From: Drechmeria coniospora | Lineage: Eukaryota > Ascomycota > Sordariomycetes > Hypocreales > Ophiocordycipitaceae | NCBI RefSeq assembly: GCF_001625195.1 | Contig: NC_054390.1 | Location: 7,475,222-7,539,221, forward strand | DNA: 64,000 nucleotides | Direction: 5' to 3' | Shown: piece after piece, positions 24,689 through 35,544 of the stretch | How positions within the stretch are numbered: position 1 is the first letter of the stretch | Layout: each line of letters opens with the position of its first letter | The notes under the pieces: model-generated | Seen by the model: the letters and a program-made list of their open reading frames with translations, nothing else | Databases searched by the model: none | Told to the model about the DNA's origin: nothing | Position numbers and translations under genes: made by a program

Positions 24689-26787
24689 TCATTGCTCGTC
24701 GACTGCGGGGGACTTGTGATGTCGCAGACTGCCGAAGCGGCGCTTGATGCCGTCGCTGAGCTTGTGGCCGGTGGAGCGGCTGCGGCCGAGAGCAGTGGTG
24801 GCGGAGCTCGGGCCGGGGCCGTAGATTGTGCCGCTCGAGGAAGCGCCTGGCACGTTGCTCAGGCTGCGCTCCATGACGATGGTGCCGTCCTTGTGCTTGT
24901 CGTTGACGCCGGACTGCATCTCGATGGCGTCGCCGTCGGGGATGATGCCGAGGTGGGAGCGGCGCTTGCCAGCCTTGAGGTCGCGCTCGATGGTGAAGGA
25001 GGGCTCGCCCTTGCCTTTGAGATCGTCGGGGTGGTAGTTCTGGGGAGGACGGCACGGTCAGCTTGGGCATCGGGGAGGGACGGGGAGGCGAGAGGGCGGA
25101 AGGGGAGGCAGGACGAGGGAAAAGACGTACGACGCCGGCCCAGCGCTTGTAGGCACCGCCCTCGGCGTCGGGTTCCCTCATGAGGTCGGCGCCCTCGTTG
25201 TAACGCATGACGTTGCCGCTCATGTCACAGTCGCCGGCGGGGATGGACGAGGTCCCCTGCAGGGGCACGTGGCGCTCGAGGCTGTCGATGATGTTCTCGC
25301 GCGGCGTCGCGCGGAGGGCTTCCATGTTGGTGGCCTGGACGGCGGCGACGGGGCTGTAACGCTTGTCGAGGTTCCGGCTGACGAGCGTCGCGTCGTAAGG
25401 CCCGCCGTGGTGGTACCGGCCGCCGATGGTGTCGAGGGCGTCGATGGTGTCCGTCTCGGAGATGCGCTTGCGGTGGCGATGGGGGCCTCGGTCGGCCTGA
25501 CGAACGTTGGCACGGATCATGTCGAGCGGTCGGTGGGCCATGTCGCCCGGGTAGCGCGCGAGGTGGGAGCTGGGGCCGTCCAGATCGCGGGCGAAGGGTG
25601 CGGCGGCGCTCGCGTTCGTGCTGCGGCTGCGCTGGTTATACTGGTGGTGATGGTGGTGGTTGCCGGCGTGCTTCTTGGACGACGACGACGACGACGGGCC
25701 GCAGCTGTCGGGGCGAGGGGCCGAGGACGAGGCCGTCGTGGGGACGCTGAGATAGCGACGATGCCCCTGGGACTTCTGAGGCGGACGAGGCTGCTGAGAC
25801 AGACGAGGCTGCCGCAATCGGTAGTCGCTCGGGCCGGCCGTTTCGGAATAGGCGGGCGGGGGCGCTTCATCGAGGCTCAAGGCCGTCGGCTCACGACGCA
25901 GGCGCGGCTGGCTCAATGACGTAGCCGGCTTGTCGCCGGCGCTCGCATACGGGTTCGACGGCGGCAGGCGGCTTGGGCTCGGCGGCTCCTTGCTCTTGCT
26001 CTTGGAGTCGCGCGCAAAGTCGCCCTTGCCGTCGACGCCCCTGCTCTTGCCGTCGGCGTCTACGTCCCAGTGGTGCCTGCCCCTGCGCCTGTCGCTGCCG
26101 TTGGCGTCGGTGGCGGCGGCTGTCGTCGCTGTCGGACTCGCCGCTTTCGACGAGGGCGGTGTAGGGTACCTGTACTTGTACTCGTACTCGTGCTCGAGCA
26201 CGTGGTCGTCATCGTCGTAGCCGTCCTTGTACCTGTACTCGTAATCGTACTCGTACTCGTACTTGGACTTGGCGTCGGTGTCGCCTCGGCGGCCTTGACG
26301 ACGCGGAGAGTTGCACGGCGATGCGTGGCTCGGACGGGCCCGCGCGTCACCGTACCGGCACGACGGCGGGTGAGAGATGGAGGTGCCGGCGACCATGGCC
26401 GACTCCTGATGCGGTTCAGGTGCCGTTAGCGGGTCGAGTATGTACTCTTTTGCCTGTCTCGGTGTCAGCCCCACTGCCATGGCGATGCCAAGAATGTACA
26501 GGCACAGGCGTAAGTATGGTGAGCTCGTCCTTGGCGTCCCGCCAGCTGTCGAGTCGGTCACGAGGGATCGATCCCTTGCGGCCGATGGGACGAAAGCATC
26601 GCTTGCAGCAGCTTCGCTCGTCCGCATCTGTGCCGAGGGATGGATTGACAGGCTAAAGAGTAGGGGAACGGGAACGGGAACGGCCATGCTCGCGGGAACA
26701 GAACCGGCGTGGGAATGGGGACGTTGACTTGGACGGGGGCGGGGACATGGTCGTACTCACCCAGGCCTTGTTCATCTCCTTCTCCAT
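24689..26787 (-). CDS. PAL1: Pal1-family cell-morphology/endocytosis protein
   Basis: Three exons on the minus strand (26787-26761, 26453-25131, 25039-24689) give 566 residues. The first exon codes only nine residues (M-E-K-E-M-N-K-A-W) and is joined across a 307 bp intron to K-E-Y-I-L-D-P-L-T-A-P-E-P. The middle is disordered, with an unusual Tyr/Glu/Asp-rich run, then Ser/Pro/Gln-rich sequence. The Pal1 domain lies at about residues 345-480. Its hallmark pieces are H-G-G-P-Y-D-A-T-L-V-S-R-N, A-T-P-R-E-N-I-I-D-S, I-P-A-G-D and Y-K-R-W, and it ends Y-H-P-D-D-L-K-G-K-G-E-P-S-F. Fission yeast Pal1 and budding yeast Pal1/Pal2 act at cortical endocytic sites and keep polarised growth. A small basic C-terminal patch (K-R-R-F-G-S-L-R-H-H-K) could bind membrane; this is inference. 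Confidence 0.88.
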
Positions 26788-28769
26788 CGTCAGACAATGT
26801 TTCGACTCCCGAGAAGCTGGTTCGGTTGATGGATCCGAGACAGCGTGATGCCGAAACCGACTCGGCTCGGCTCGGTCTGGATTGCCAGCGAGTCCGGCCG
26901 CGGACGGGTAACTCGCGGGGCGGGATTGTTCTCGTACGACGACCTCCGTGCTTGCTGCTCTTCGTCGTCGCTGGTCCGACGATGCGAGGCAGAGAGGATT
27001 GTAGATGTCGATGTCGACGTTTGATGGAAGATTGTTGATGATCGGTCGATGGACGAGAGACGCCGCTCCTCGGGGGCGTACGCCTACTTATACAGTCAGC
27101 AGCGGCGGCGAGATCAGCACCTCCACCGCTTCCTGCGGATGTCGACCCTCGACGACACCTAGTCATTCCTAGTCGTACCGCATGGCTTCTCCTCTCGCCC
27201 ATGGCGTGCCACTGACTGGCTCGACGGCGATGACAGCTCCACGCCGCCTGTCCAAAAGGAGGGCCAGTCTGGGGCGGGCAGATTTAGAGTTTGCGTGGGA
27301 GCGCTCGCCGGGGACTGGTCGTAGGTTGGCTGGCACTCGCCTGCACGGCGCACCACCAAGGAGCGCGACGGACGCAAGGCGTACTGTACGGAGGGCGATC
27401 GAGGTCGATGCGTGAGCCGCCGCCGCCGGGGTTGGGCTCGATGCCGTCCAGTCAAGGCCTGTCGTCACTTGACGATTCGACCGCCATTTCCTGCTGGCAG
27501 AGGACGAGGGTCGTGCCTTGGGTGCGTACGAGCACTCCCCGAAAACACCTCGCCGTCATTGTCATTGTGCGCACAAGTACCGGGTACTTGCAACACGCAA
27601 AGTAACCAGGTGTGGCAGTCCGTACTCTGTCCGTCTAGTACTCTGTGCAGTACCGAGCAGGTATTACCGATGCGCGGTGCATGACGGGTATACTTGGGCA
27701 GCAAAGTCTCGGCGAGGTAATACCGCTGTGCGGTTCAGGACCCAGCAGCATTGTGCTGTGCCAGCGTGCCAGCGCTACCTGCTAGGTACCTAAGTAGCGC
27801 TACCGTACCTAGTGCCTGCTTACTAGCAGCGCTAGTGCCAGAAGCAAGCGATCGACCGGAACTGGGACCTGGTACCTGCTGCAGCGTTGGAGCTTGCGGC
27901 AGCTGCGCGCATGTACCGACCACGTATCCCCAGCGCAAACCCGTGCGGCGCTGTACCTTGGGGTACCACGCGAGGTGCCACCATACGGATTCAGCAGTGC
28001 CGGTAATTATTTAATAATACTTTCCCGGCACCTGCCACGAAGCAAGTGCCCTCGTTGCGTCTCGAGGACAGGTCACGCGCTTCATCTCACCTTGGCCGCG
28101 GAAAGAAGCTTTGCTCTTTGCAGATGGAACACATCTCGCATGCGGTCCATGTCGTCGCAAACCGTCGAGGGCAAGCAAGGGCAAGGATGCTGGGACGGTT
28201 GGGGGAGAGCCTGCATCCCGCTGGCGCGGCGGGGGAGGGGACCCAAGTTCTGAGCATGTACTGCATTCCGTACTTGCTCTCCGCCCAGCACTCGCTCGTA
28301 CAGTGAGTGTGTAGTGCCTAAGTACTAAAGTACTACCTACCTAGTACCTGGATGAGTGCACTTGGGCCCCTACTGCGCTAGGTGCTTGGTACCGTCGTGG
28401 TGAACCACATCACCGGCGCTCGCCCCAACGAGGTGCTGCGGCCTTTCGTAGCAGGTACCGCTAGCGCTCGGCGTCCCCAGGTGCGAGGTACCTAGCGCGG
28501 CGAGGTGTGTGGTAACGTCACGCCAGCCCGCCGGCTCGCCGCCCATCGGCCAGATACTATGCGTTTATTTTGGGAACGACGAGCGAGACGGATGACGGTG
28601 ATGTCATCTCTGCTACCTCGGCTTCGACGGCCGACCGAGGATGCTCGGCCGGAACCGGGGGATGAACTGCGCCGTGCCATCGGACGACGGCGTTGCTCTC
28701 ACGGCTGCGTACATGTACCTGCACGGTGCCGCCCAGGTACTCTTGGACGATGGACGAGGCGGTACCTGT

Positions 28770-30340
28770 CGCTGGCGCAGCCCAGTGCGTGCCGCTGGAC
28801 TGCTGTGGTGTTCCATCCCGTTTTCCTGGCACCTAATGACTGGTACTGAGCAGCGTGCTGCGCTCTGTATGCGTTGTGGCCGTGTACGGAGGGCACGTTT
28901 GCGCCTCGGTGTGCAGGACAAGCTGCTACCTTGACGACACTAAGCACAGTACACCACCATGGTTAGTAGTTCTGTACGGTGTTACCCATCACCGACGCAG
29001 CCCAGTGTCGCGGGGCCACATGCTGGTGATCATGCCAATGTGCTAGGTACGGTACCTTAGTACACGTACACCTACGGAGTAATACTAGTACGCAGCGCAT
29101 CGTACGCCGTACTCGTTGCGGCCTTGTACGAGCATACCTTAACTTCAATGGTAGGGACATGAGTACTAGGTTAGTACCTAGTACGGACCACCACACGTTT
29201 CGCCTCGGTGTTGGGAGTGCGGACAAGTGCATGCGCAGATACTACTAGTACCTACGTTCCTACCTTACCTACTAAGGTACCTATGTAGGTATTTACTACT
29301 AGGTACCTAGGTGCCTTGGGTTCTGTGCCGGCACTGCAAGTGATGGAACCTGTACTGGCACCGTTGTCCACTGGCTACACACCCACCTACTACGACGTTG
29401 AAACCGTACGTCCCAACTTTGGTAGCACCCGTCATCGACGCAGCCCAGCGCCACCGGAACTGCATGCGAGCGATGCCTACTACATAGGTACTAACCTACT
29501 AGGTACCTACTAAGGTAATAGCAAGCAGCATGCCCTGTGCTGTTTGTGGCCATGTACTTAGGTCCCCAGTAGGGAGCACACGTAGGTGTGCGGGACAAAG
29601 TGCATGCCTGTATGGGTTCTGCACAAACAGGCACTGCAAGTATTACCAGTACTGGCACGTTGGCCACTGGCCTCGAGGAATACTGCACCTACTTACGGAG
29701 TACAGTACTGTAGTACGGAGTACTAGGTACCTAGTACTCGCTTGCACGTGAGGTACTAACCTTCGCACAGCACGCACCAAGGTCGGACGCGTCATTGACG
29801 CAGCACGGTGCCACTGGACCAACGGTAGGTGTTCAATACAAGGAGGTACCTACATGCACAATTATCCGCCAGGAGCATGCTCTTGGGGTCATGCACATGT
29901 AGGGAGCACACGACAAATAGATCTGTACCAGTGTGTGGGTTCTGTACCGCCACGGCAAGAATTACTTGCAAGTACAGCTAGTACTACCTAGTAGTAGGTA
30001 ATATGCCTTGTGTAGAGGCGTGACAAGTCTGGGGCTCCACGCAGCTCCAGCACCTAGTTGTCTTGGGCATGTACTGTACGTACAGTGCTGGGCGCCGTAA
30101 TCCCCCTACAAGTAATACTAGTATGCACAGAGGTAGTGCCTACCGCTGACGCAGCACAGTGCCATTTCCTACTAACCTGGCACATGCTCAATAACAGCGC
30201 TGAGCGCCGCAAGTATGCGTAGTGCTATGATGTACTTGGGCGGCACACTTCTGGTGCTGCCTTGCAAATCTGCACCTACCACCATGGCACTGTGCGTGTA
30301 GTCGCCTGCAGTGGATACAGCACAGTGCCATTGGTGCCGG
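28770..30340. repeat. Degenerate long-period tandem array (about 350-440 bp units)
   Basis: Three sub-blocks recur in the same order and orientation. One is GACGCAGC-CCAGTG-C followed by a CTGG/CCACTGG element (near 28775, 28994, 29437, 29797, 30147 and weakly near 30312). The second is a GGGAGCACACG...GTGTG-GGACAAGTGC block (near 28890, 29205, 29573, 29901). The third is a GGGTTCTGTACC-GGCACTGCAAG...TACTGGCAC block (near 29318, 29616, 29935). Spacings between first blocks are roughly 220, 440, 360 and 350 bp. The copies are heavily diverged and interrupted by GTACCTAG-type motifs. No coding potential is evident. Confidence 0.6.
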
Positions 30341-31401
30341 TGCCACCTGGTACCATGTTCCATGCCTTGCACCGGCTGTACCTCAACGCCTTGGTAATTA
30401 CTACGGCACGTTCAAGTTATTGTACTGCATACTAGGATGGTGCTTGCTATTTGCCATATTGCTGCCAAGCCTGTAATAATTGTCACGATGGATACTGTAC
30501 TGTACAGGCCGTGGTCTCCACGCAAGGATAGTGCAGTGAGTTATTACGGAGTATTACTTGTTCATGTAAGCACTCCGTCATGCGTGCGGCCATCATTCGT
30601 CCCGCCCAGCAAACGGCACCGTGCTGCCAACTCCAGGGGGTGCGCACCTTCACGCGCCCGCCTTCTTGGATTCAGTAGCGATACGTGCAAACATGTCTGC
30701 ACCTCGAATCCGTCTTCCCCTTGGCATTGGCACGCAGCCGTCTTGAGCTCGTTACAGAGTCGCGCTCGTACTATTATTATGCTGCCAGCTTCGCTGTCGA
30801 GGCCCCCTATGAAGACGCCAGCCATCACCCAACAACGCAGCCAATCACGGGCCGTGACTGGCAATGTGTAAAGTCGCAACGTCCTTTCCTCTTCATGCCC
30901 TTCCTTCTTTCCTCCTAGTCTTTTACCCTTTTTGCCATTTTTGCCCTTTTTGCCTTTCTTGCCTTTCTTTTCATCCAAAACCTCTTTTCCTCCCTTCGAG
31001 CTGACGAGGATTTCTTGCCTCCACCCTCTGGCCGCACTCGTTTCTCTCCTTCGGCCATCTGGCGGCAAGTCGTGCAACCATTCATCGACGGCAGCAGGAT
31101 GGCGTCCTAGCTGCCATTCGCGGCCGAAAATGACTGGGACGCAGAGAAGACGGCCGTGGGCTAGTTTTTCATCCTGACGGGGACGCGTGGAAAGCAAAAT
31201 GAACATCGTCCTTCTGTCACGGGGCCACGAGCTGCTGAGCTGCCCATCCACCGTCCGACCCGCGGCCAATGTCCATCGTCGGAGACGAACAGGGAAAGTT
31301 GTTCTAGGCTCGTCGGAGGCAAGGATTGCATGCATCCATCACGTTTCATGCTTCTGCGTGAAAGGGATGGCGTGAAAGGAGGGTGGCCCAAGCTCGTCGC
31401 G

Positions 31402-31549
31402 GAACAGAATTTGAACAAAGGAAGATGTTGTTGCCTATCCTTGGGCTGAATGCGAGCAGGTCACGAACCGGACACGAACAGAATTTGAACAAAGGAAGAT
31501 GTTGTTGCCTATCCTTAGGCTGAATGCGAACAGGTCACGAACCGGACAC
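31402..31549. repeat. 74 bp tandem duplication upstream of the NLR-like gene
   Basis: Two nearly identical 74 bp units (31402-31475 and 31476-31549) differ at only a few positions. Each begins GAACAGAATTTGAACAAAGG and ends near GGTCACGAACCGGACAC. Confidence 0.9.
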
Positions 31550-31713
31550 GAACAGGGAGGGCATGAACAAAGAACTCGCCCATTCGTCTGGCGGGTATAA
31601 ATACCACTGCCGCTCGTCCGGAAGCACCGGACACGAACAGGGCATGAACAAAGACTCACGGTTCGTCTGTCGAGTGAAAAAAATCACTGCCGCTCGTCCG
31701 GTAGGAAGAAGGA
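31537..31713. repeat. Imperfect direct duplication of about 85 bp
   Basis: The blocks ACCGGACACGAACAGG, GCATGAACAAAGA, TTCGTCTG-CG-G and ATCACTGCCGCTCGTCCGG (or AT-ACC variant) occur twice in the same order, at about 31537-31622 and 31625-31702. The first copy holds a TATAAATA element that is changed to an A-run in the second. Confidence 0.8.
31596..31603 (+). promoter_or_regulatory. TATA-like element upstream of the NLR-like gene
   Basis: TATAAATA lies about 445-485 bp before the candidate start codons of the NLR-like gene. It sits inside one copy of a duplicated module. A role as the core promoter is plausible but untested. Confidence 0.35.
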
Positions 31714-31785
31714 TAGCCCTCGCTCGGTCACAGACCTCACTTCTTGATAGATCCTGCCATTTCGAAAGTGCACAGCTCGCTTCGT

Positions 31786-32015
31786 GTCCTGCGTTCACGT
31801 CTATTCCTCCTGCACCGTCTCAGTCGTACCATCTGCGCCTTCACCTCTTCGCAGATCCTCCCGTCCAAAATAGTGCGCGGTTCGCCTCCTGTCCTGCGCT
31901 CCGGCATCTCGGTTCTGCACCGTCTCCGTCACACCATCGGCCCATTCACGTCTCGGCCCCTCCTTTCCTCTGAAAAAGTGCAGTCCACGTCGTGTCCTGC
32001 CGTGCTGTCCATTCA
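31786..32015. repeat. Imperfect tandem repeats of about 95-105 bp
   Basis: The blocks TCCTGC-TTC/CTCC, CTGCACCGTCTC-GTC-TACCATC and CCTTCAC-TCTCG recur in the same order, starting near 31786 and 31890, with a partial third start near 31997. All are on the plus strand and end just before the NLR-like gene. They are pyrimidine-rich and may form part of its 5' leader. Confidence 0.65.
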
Positions 32016-32042
32016 TCGGGCATCGTCCCGGCCATAAAAACC

Positions 32043-35000
32043 ATGGACCGTAACGACAACTTGGCTGCCCATACTGCAGCATGATCTGCACTGACGGTCT
32101 CCTAGGGACAATCTTCGAAAGCGAATACCGGACTTTCGGCAACTTGCTGCTCGCTCAAGTCACGGGCTTCCGGTCCGACGTTGATAAAGCCATCGGCCAG
32201 AACCGGAACCTGGAGCAAGTCCTTCGTCTGTTGCTGCCTCACGAGCAGACCATCGCTCGAGAATTGTCCAACGGAGCCCTTAGCTCTTTTCTCGTCCCCT
32301 CTCTCACCCTTGTACAGAGCGTGTGCAATACTCTACGAGCCGAGGCTGCGAAAGCCACGACGCTCGAGGCCGCCGGGACGACATCTATCCGTCGAGAGTG
32401 CGACGCCAGGGCGGATTCCATCGCACGCCAAGCGGCGATAATACTAGATACACTACACCAGCTACTCTGCCGCGTCGAGGCCAACAAGCGGCAGCTCCAG
32501 CGGTGGGAGAAATTGCATTCGAGCTTCGTCGTATCTAAAATCGGCATCATGGCACCATCGTACGTCCATCTGTTCCCCGCACCCAACACGTAACACCTGT
32601 TGATGCGAGCAATCTGACCTGGGCAGGCTGTTCGGTCCCGTCGCGCATTCTTCCCATCACGAGGAGCAAGGGAAGCGGCTCGCCATCAAACTTTGCCACG
32701 CCCTTCCCGAGGTGGATCGCCGCGCCAACCCCTCGCGAGATTCGGCTCGCTCCAGCGCGCGGCGGCAAAGACATCTGCGGGAAGCAGTCGAGGCTTACTT
32801 CCCAGCCACCTGCGAGAGTAGTGACTGGATTCTGGATGAGAGCGATCGCCGGCCGCTCTGGTGCTGCGGTGTTGCCGGCACCGGGAAAAGCACTCTCGGG
32901 TGAGAACTAAACCGTCGCCGCCGTCGGGGGGGCCGTGCGTGCTAACACGTTGGCAGTTGGCGCGTTGTCGATGCGCTGGACCGGTCAAACCGGATCTTTT
33001 CTTCGTACTTCCTCGGTTGGCGCAAGGTTCAGTCGGCCGAGCGGGTGGCGGCAAGTCTCCTGTGGCAGCTATGCGATCGAGCGAACCTTCACAATCTACC
33101 GTCGCTCGACTCGGAACCCGGACCCGCATGTCTCCAGCACCTTCTCGACGCTCTCAAGGATGTCTGCTCGACGATTGGCCAGCCTGTCCACGTCGTGCTG
33201 GATGCCTGGGACGAGGACAACATGGACGACGTCGACGCTTTCGACGCCATCCTTCGATGCCTGCTCTCCCTCAAGTGCAAGCTTTTCATCACGAGCCGGA
33301 CGAGCTCCCGGCGAGGGCACTCGGTGGATTGCGTCGAGCTCAACCTGGATCTCGAGAGAAACGAAGACGGCATTCGGCGATGTATCCGGCAAGAGCTAGA
33401 CCATCTCGCCCAGCCGACGTGCCGTGACCACGGCCGATCCCTCCTGGATCTCGGAGAGGAGCCGGTTCGACGGCTCATGGCAGAGACGAACGGGTCGTAC
33501 GTGTTGAACGGCATGCTGCTTCCATCTCGCTGAACTAACGTCTCGCAGTTTCGGGAACGCGATCATTCTCGCGCGCGTCGTTGCCGACGCCTTCCATGGC
33601 GGCACACCAATCGATCAACTTACCAACCTTCTCGAGAAGGGGGGGCCTGGAAAGATTGTGGCCCAAGATCTACGAGGCCTGGATGGCGATGCGAGCCTCA
33701 CGGGCCGGCTGGCGAGGACGACTCTAACCTGGTTATCGCTGACCCCCTATCCGCCTTCGCTCCGTGTTCTCGAGCCTGTGCTCTCGGCGGCTTGCTCGGA
33801 CCTGTGCGACGCTCAACCATCATTCAGCACACAACACGTTCTGCATCGTCTGAGGGGCCACGTCATGGTTGACCACGGCAATTCACTGATTCACATCTCC
33901 GACCTTACCAGAGATGTCATGGCCGAGGTCTGGTCAGGCCAAAACCAGGACGTCGTTCGCACCATGGCCGTCCTCTGCCTCGATACCATCGAGCGGTCGG
34001 ATATCAAGTCCGTTCTTCGCCCCGACGTGACCGAAGAGTCGATGAAGACCCTCTTGCTGGAGGATCCCCTTTTGGATCACGCTCTGCGCTGCTGGTCGTT
34101 TTACTGCAGAGAACAGCAGCGGCAACTACCCAGCGGCCTATCAGAACATGCGAGCCTGGAAGGTGATGATGCAGCGGCCGAGCCGTCCTGTCTGGCCGTG
34201 GCTTCGGACGACGACGCCGACTGTCCCGTCGATGGGGCTTGGACAATGGTCGATACGATCGAGAGTCGCCTTCAGCAACTCTTTTGCGAATCACTCGTCC
34301 TCCCCGTCGTCTTCGCCTCTGCGTTCTTCCATCCTGTTCCCGAAGAAGCAGGTCTGGGGTTTCGAGAGTTGCAGTCTCGCATCGCGTCCATGTCCAATCT
34401 ACACTTGGCCGTGCGGCTCGGATCGGTCACCCTCGTCGAAGCGGCCCTGGCCCTCTCTGCATACAGTGACGATATCAGGTATGGCGAAGGCCTCACGGCA
34501 CTTCACGAAGCAGCAAGGAGAGGCTTCGAGGACGTTGGGGCACGCCTGCTTTCTGCGGGAGCTTCCTCGGGCGCGCTAGACGAATCGAACCGGACGCCAG
34601 TGCATTACGCAGGAGGCAGCCGGAGTCATGGGCTCTTCATGCAGCTCTTCGAGGATTTCTGCCGCAGGCACTATGGTGGCAAGGACGACCGCTGGCACCG
34701 TGGTGACTATGACGACCCTGCTGTCAATGACGACATTTTGGAGCTGATAATCGGGGATTTGACTATACGGATCCCGCGCTTGGAGGCTTTCTGCCGCAGG
34801 TACCGTGGTGGCAAGGACGACATTTCGGAGCAGGCAATCTGGGATGTGACAGAACAGATCCCGCGCTACGTTCAATGCGTCACACCGAATGGACAACCCT
34901 ACGAAGCGAGACGGGACATGGCCTTGTTGAATGCAGTCAAACAGGGAAAGCATGAAGTCTGTCATTTTCTCCTCATGTGCGGCCAGGCCGACGCCAACTG

Positions 35001-35544
35001 TTGCGACGACAACTCCGTTCCTGCCCTCCACGTTGCCATCGAGCATCAAGATATTAAGGCAATGGTACACCTTCTCCATTTCGGAGCAAATCCATGCAGC
35101 ACAAGAGGGGAGGGGAAAACCCCAGCTGTCTTTGCAGCCATCCGATGGGGGTGCTATGACGCCATCGATTGTCTTGTGGCGTACGGGGCAGACCAACTCA
35201 CCGTCGACCCTCAAGGCCTGAATGTGCTGATGTTGGCAGTGAGCGAGACTCAAGGTGAGGACTCATGTGAGATTATTGAATTGTTCACCCGAAGCCCCAA
35301 CTTTCAGTACAAGCGTCAGGATGGTCGAGGGCCAGTTCACCTGGCTGCACTGCGGGGTGATTTCGACGTCATGCGTCTGCTGTTCACCTCTCGGCCCATT
35401 CCCGGAGAAGAGCTGCTTGAAATGTTGGCACCGGACGCGACGGGTATGACACCGGCTGACTTGGCGCGAGAGCACGGCCATGACAAGATATCTCGCTATC
35501 TGGATGACCTGTACAACTCCTGGTCCTGGGTGCTCAGCTGCTAA
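32043..35544 (+). CDS. NACHT-ankyrin STAND protein (fungal NLR-like)
   Basis: Four coding exons: up to 32559, then 32627-32899, 32957-33496 and 33549-35544. With the ATG at 32081 the product has 1095 residues. An alternative start at 32043 with a 56 bp intron (32050-32105) gives 1089 residues and the same frame. Residues 1-160 form a helical N-terminal region that matches no effector domain I know. A NACHT-type NTPase follows: Walker A G-V-A-G-T-G-K-S-T at about 241-249, Walker B V-V-L-D-A-W-D-E with Asp333, then a K-L-F-I-T-S-R sensor-like strand. A winged-helix-like region comes next. Degenerate ankyrin repeats run from about residue 715 to near the C-terminus, with an internal 44-residue duplication (801-844 and 845-888). 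Fungal NACHT/ANK proteins act as signal-sensing switches in non-self recognition and cell death. Convergent with a subtilisin-like gene. Confidence 0.85.
34657..34920 (+). repeat. 132 bp in-frame duplication inside the ankyrin region
   Basis: Codons starting F-C-R-R-H-Y-G-G-K-D-D at 34657 recur as F-C-R-R-Y-R-G-G-K-D-D at 34789, exactly 132 bp (44 codons) later. The second halves of both units align as well (I-G-D-L-T-I-R-I-P-R versus I-W-D-V-T-E-Q-I-P-R). Confidence 0.85.

Larger units (their letters stand above)
26788..32042. other. 5.3 kb repeat-rich region upstream of the NLR-like gene
   Basis: This contains the PAL1 promoter at its left end, then gene-free DNA dense in GTACC/GGTACCTAGGTAC and ACTCCGTA motifs (about 27600-30560). 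A degenerate long-period array lies at about 28770-30340. A set of imperfect duplications at 31402-32000 lies just before the NLR-like gene. Open frames such as 30562-31335 (minus, Lys/Gly-rich low complexity) are not supported as genes. Confidence 0.55.

Noticed and set aside
26558..27202. 214-codon minus-strand frame upstream of PAL1
   Set aside because: It covers the PAL1 first exon and intron in the wrong frame; the nine-residue exon inside it explains the region better.
30562..31335. 257-codon minus-strand frame with G-K-K-G-K-K run
   Set aside because: Lys/Gly-rich low complexity from a pyrimidine tract on the other strand; no domain.
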